Source: JAAYJR01 sp964563975 (GTDB lineage Bacteria > Bacteroidota > Bacteroidia > Bacteroidales > Prolixibacteraceae). From it: a DNA stretch of 7,073 nt. Of the stretch, positions 5,912-7,073 are shown piece after piece (positions within the stretch are counted from its first letter, which is position 1; each line of letters starts with the position of its first letter). Made by a program: the position numbers and the translations under genes. Below the pieces are notes generated by a model. That model saw nothing but the letters and a program-made list of their open reading frames with translations, was not told the origin of the DNA and did not search any database. The DNA lies in assembly GCA_964563975.1 (NCBI GenBank), contig CAZLZJ010000083.1:1-7073 (forward strand). Direction: 5' to 3'.

Positions 5912-7073
5912 GCAGGAGGTTTAAAGCTTCACAGGTCAGATTGATTGCAGCCCTAATGGCAGCTCTTTTTGCTTTGCTGCCGGTGTGGAAGAAGCTTACC
6001 GGTTTATTTACCTGGTTCAGCCCGTTTATAATGCTGAACTCTCTGTTTGTTCTGAAGTCATTTGTGCTGCTGAACCTTTTGGGAATAGTTGTTTTGGTTA
6101 TCTCATTTTTCAGGAAGCGCTGGTTTTGCCGCTATTTATGTCCGACCGGCTTTTTATGTGATCTGGCTTCAGGGGTTAATAAAAAAAAGAGATTAAAGAT
6201 CAGTGCGGTTCCGCCATTTGGAAAGTGGATTGCAGTAATTTCGCTTGCATCTGCAATTGCAGGGCTGCCACTGTTTATTCTTTTAGATCCGATGGCGATA
6301 TTTAACGGTTTTTTTTCAATATTCAGGGAAGGCATTTCCACGGCTGTTATTATATCATTGTCAGCTTTGCCGTTACTGATGATTTTAAGTTTTTTTCTTC
6401 CCGGAATATGGTGTGTAAAGATCTGTCCGCTTGGCGGGTTGCAGGAGTGGATGGCTGAACTGCGAAACCGGGTTTACGGGAAAGCAGATGCCGGTAAGGG
6501 AAATAACGCTCTGAAGTATAAGGGGAGGAGGGTTTTTATAGCTTCGGGGGCAGGTTTGTTGGCCGGGCTGATAACTCCCCGTTTTTTATCTGCTTCCACA
6601 GTAAAATATATCAGGCCTCCTTCATCATTGCCAAAAATGTTATTTAATACTTTGTGTGTAAGGTGCGGCAGTTGTATTAAGGCTTGTCCGGGGAATATCC
6701 TTATTCACCATAAAGATCCCGGCGACCCGCTATCGTGGATGACCCCGGAGGTGACTTTTGAAAATAACGGATATTGTATTGAAGAGTGCAACCTGTGCAG
6801 TGTAGTTTGCCCGGGCGGAGCAATAACTCAATTCAGAGCCGATGCTAAAAAATATATATTCATGGCTACGGCAGAGGTCAATCTTGATAACTGCCTGCTC
6901 ATGGAGAGGGTTGAGTGCGACAGGTGTAAAATGGTTTGCGGTTACAGTGCAATTACTATTGAGTTTAACCGGGAAGATTTGATATCAAGTCCTGTAATAG
7001 ACAAGAATAAGTGTGTCGGCTGCGGAGCCTGTGCAGTGATCTGCCCGCCCCGTACGATTGAGATGATCCCGGT
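5908..7073 (+). CDS. NapH-NapG-like fusion: membrane polyferredoxin (3' end beyond the window)
   Basis: The frame stays open for 388 codons to the window edge. Residues 1-180 resemble NapH: four hydrophobic helices (about 11-27, 46-67, 107-127, 144-167) and two CxxxCP motifs, C74/C78 and C169/C173, after helices 2 and 4. Basic residues near the N-terminus and at 92-95 place both motifs in the cytoplasm. A fifth helix (about 209-226) is preceded by a twin-arginine motif, GRRVFIA (206-212), as at the N-terminus of Tat-exported NapG. Residues 245-388 are NapG/MauM-like, with Cys groups C250/253/256/260, C290/294/297/301, C329/337/340/344 and C369/372/375/379 for about four 4Fe-4S clusters. The C-x7-C-x2-C-x3-C spacing of the third group is NapG-like. 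By known family roles it would move electrons between the quinone pool and a periplasmic partner, here most likely the FAD enzyme whose gene it overlaps. No nitrate reductase genes are seen. Since NapG ends soon after its last cluster, only a short C-terminus is probably missing. Confidence 0.88.
   Translation, partial: MSRRFKASQVRLIAALMAALFALLPVWKKLTGLFTWFSPFIMLNSLFVLKSFVLLNLLGIVVLVISFFRKRWFCRYLCPTGFLCDLASGVNKKKRLKISAVPPFGKWIAVISLASAIAGLPLFILLDPMAIFNGFFSIFREGISTAVIISLSALPLLMILSFFLPGIWCVKICPLGGLQEWMAELRNRVYGKADAGKGNNALKYKGRRVFIASGAGLLAGLITPRFLSASTVKYIRPPSSLPKMLFNTLCVRCGSCIKACPGNILIHHKDPGDPLSWMTPEVTFENNGYCIEECNLCSVVCPGGAITQFRADAKKYIFMATAEVNLDNCLLMERVECDRCKMVCGYSAITIEFNREDLISSPVIDKNKCVGCGACAVICPPRTIEMIP

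Noticed and set aside
5908..7073. Annotation as part of a periplasmic nitrate reductase operon (nap)
   Set aside because: NapH- and NapG-like parts are present, but there is no NapA, NapB or NapD and the neighbours are an FAD enzyme and a lipoprotein; a different partner is more likely.

Overview
The window is a compact, entirely rightward gene cluster of five protein-coding genes; the fifth runs off the right edge. All five products carry export or membrane signals: a Tat signal, a Sec signal, a lipoprotein signal, a Tat signal, and a polytopic membrane protein with an internal twin-arginine helix. The host is most likely a member of the Bacteroidota. The reasons are A-rich start regions with almost no Shine-Dalgarno sequences, a candidate promoter of the Bacteroides type (TTG, 19-nt spacer, TAnnTTTs), moderate GC content, and a Q-K-E-E tract just after the lipoprotein cysteine that resembles a Bacteroidota surface-export signal. 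This assignment is an inference; no phylogenetic marker is present.

Layout: positions 1-123 are a leader with a candidate promoter and a hairpin-forming inverted repeat. Next come a DegT/DnrJ/EryC1/StrS-type PLP aminotransferase with a textbook Tat signal (124-1509) and a secreted member of the neutral ceramidase N-terminal-domain family (1558-2955). A 155-nt gap (2956-3110) holds a possible intrinsic terminator and two inverted repeats, and probably separates two transcription units. The second unit has a lipoprotein with beta-propeller-like repeats (3111-4502), a Tat-exported FAD-dependent oxidoreductase (4568-5911), and, overlapping it by 4 nt, a fused NapH-NapG-like polyferredoxin (5908 to the window end). 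No gap reaches 300 bases. I see no RNA genes, insertion sequences or CRISPR.

Working model (inference): this is an extracytoplasmic pathway acting on an unknown hydroxylated, amino- or amide-bearing compound. The ceramidase-like Zn hydrolase would cleave an amide or ester. The propeller lipoprotein would bind or process substrate at the outer membrane. The flavoprotein would oxidise or reduce a C-OH/C=O or C-C position, exchanging electrons with the quinone pool through the polyferredoxin translationally coupled to it. The aminotransferase would add or remove an amino group outside the cytoplasm. The most noteworthy points are a PLP aminotransferase with a strong Tat signal, and a NapH-NapG fusion whose internal twin-arginine helix implies combined Sec/Tat assembly. 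The substrate cannot be deduced from this sequence.
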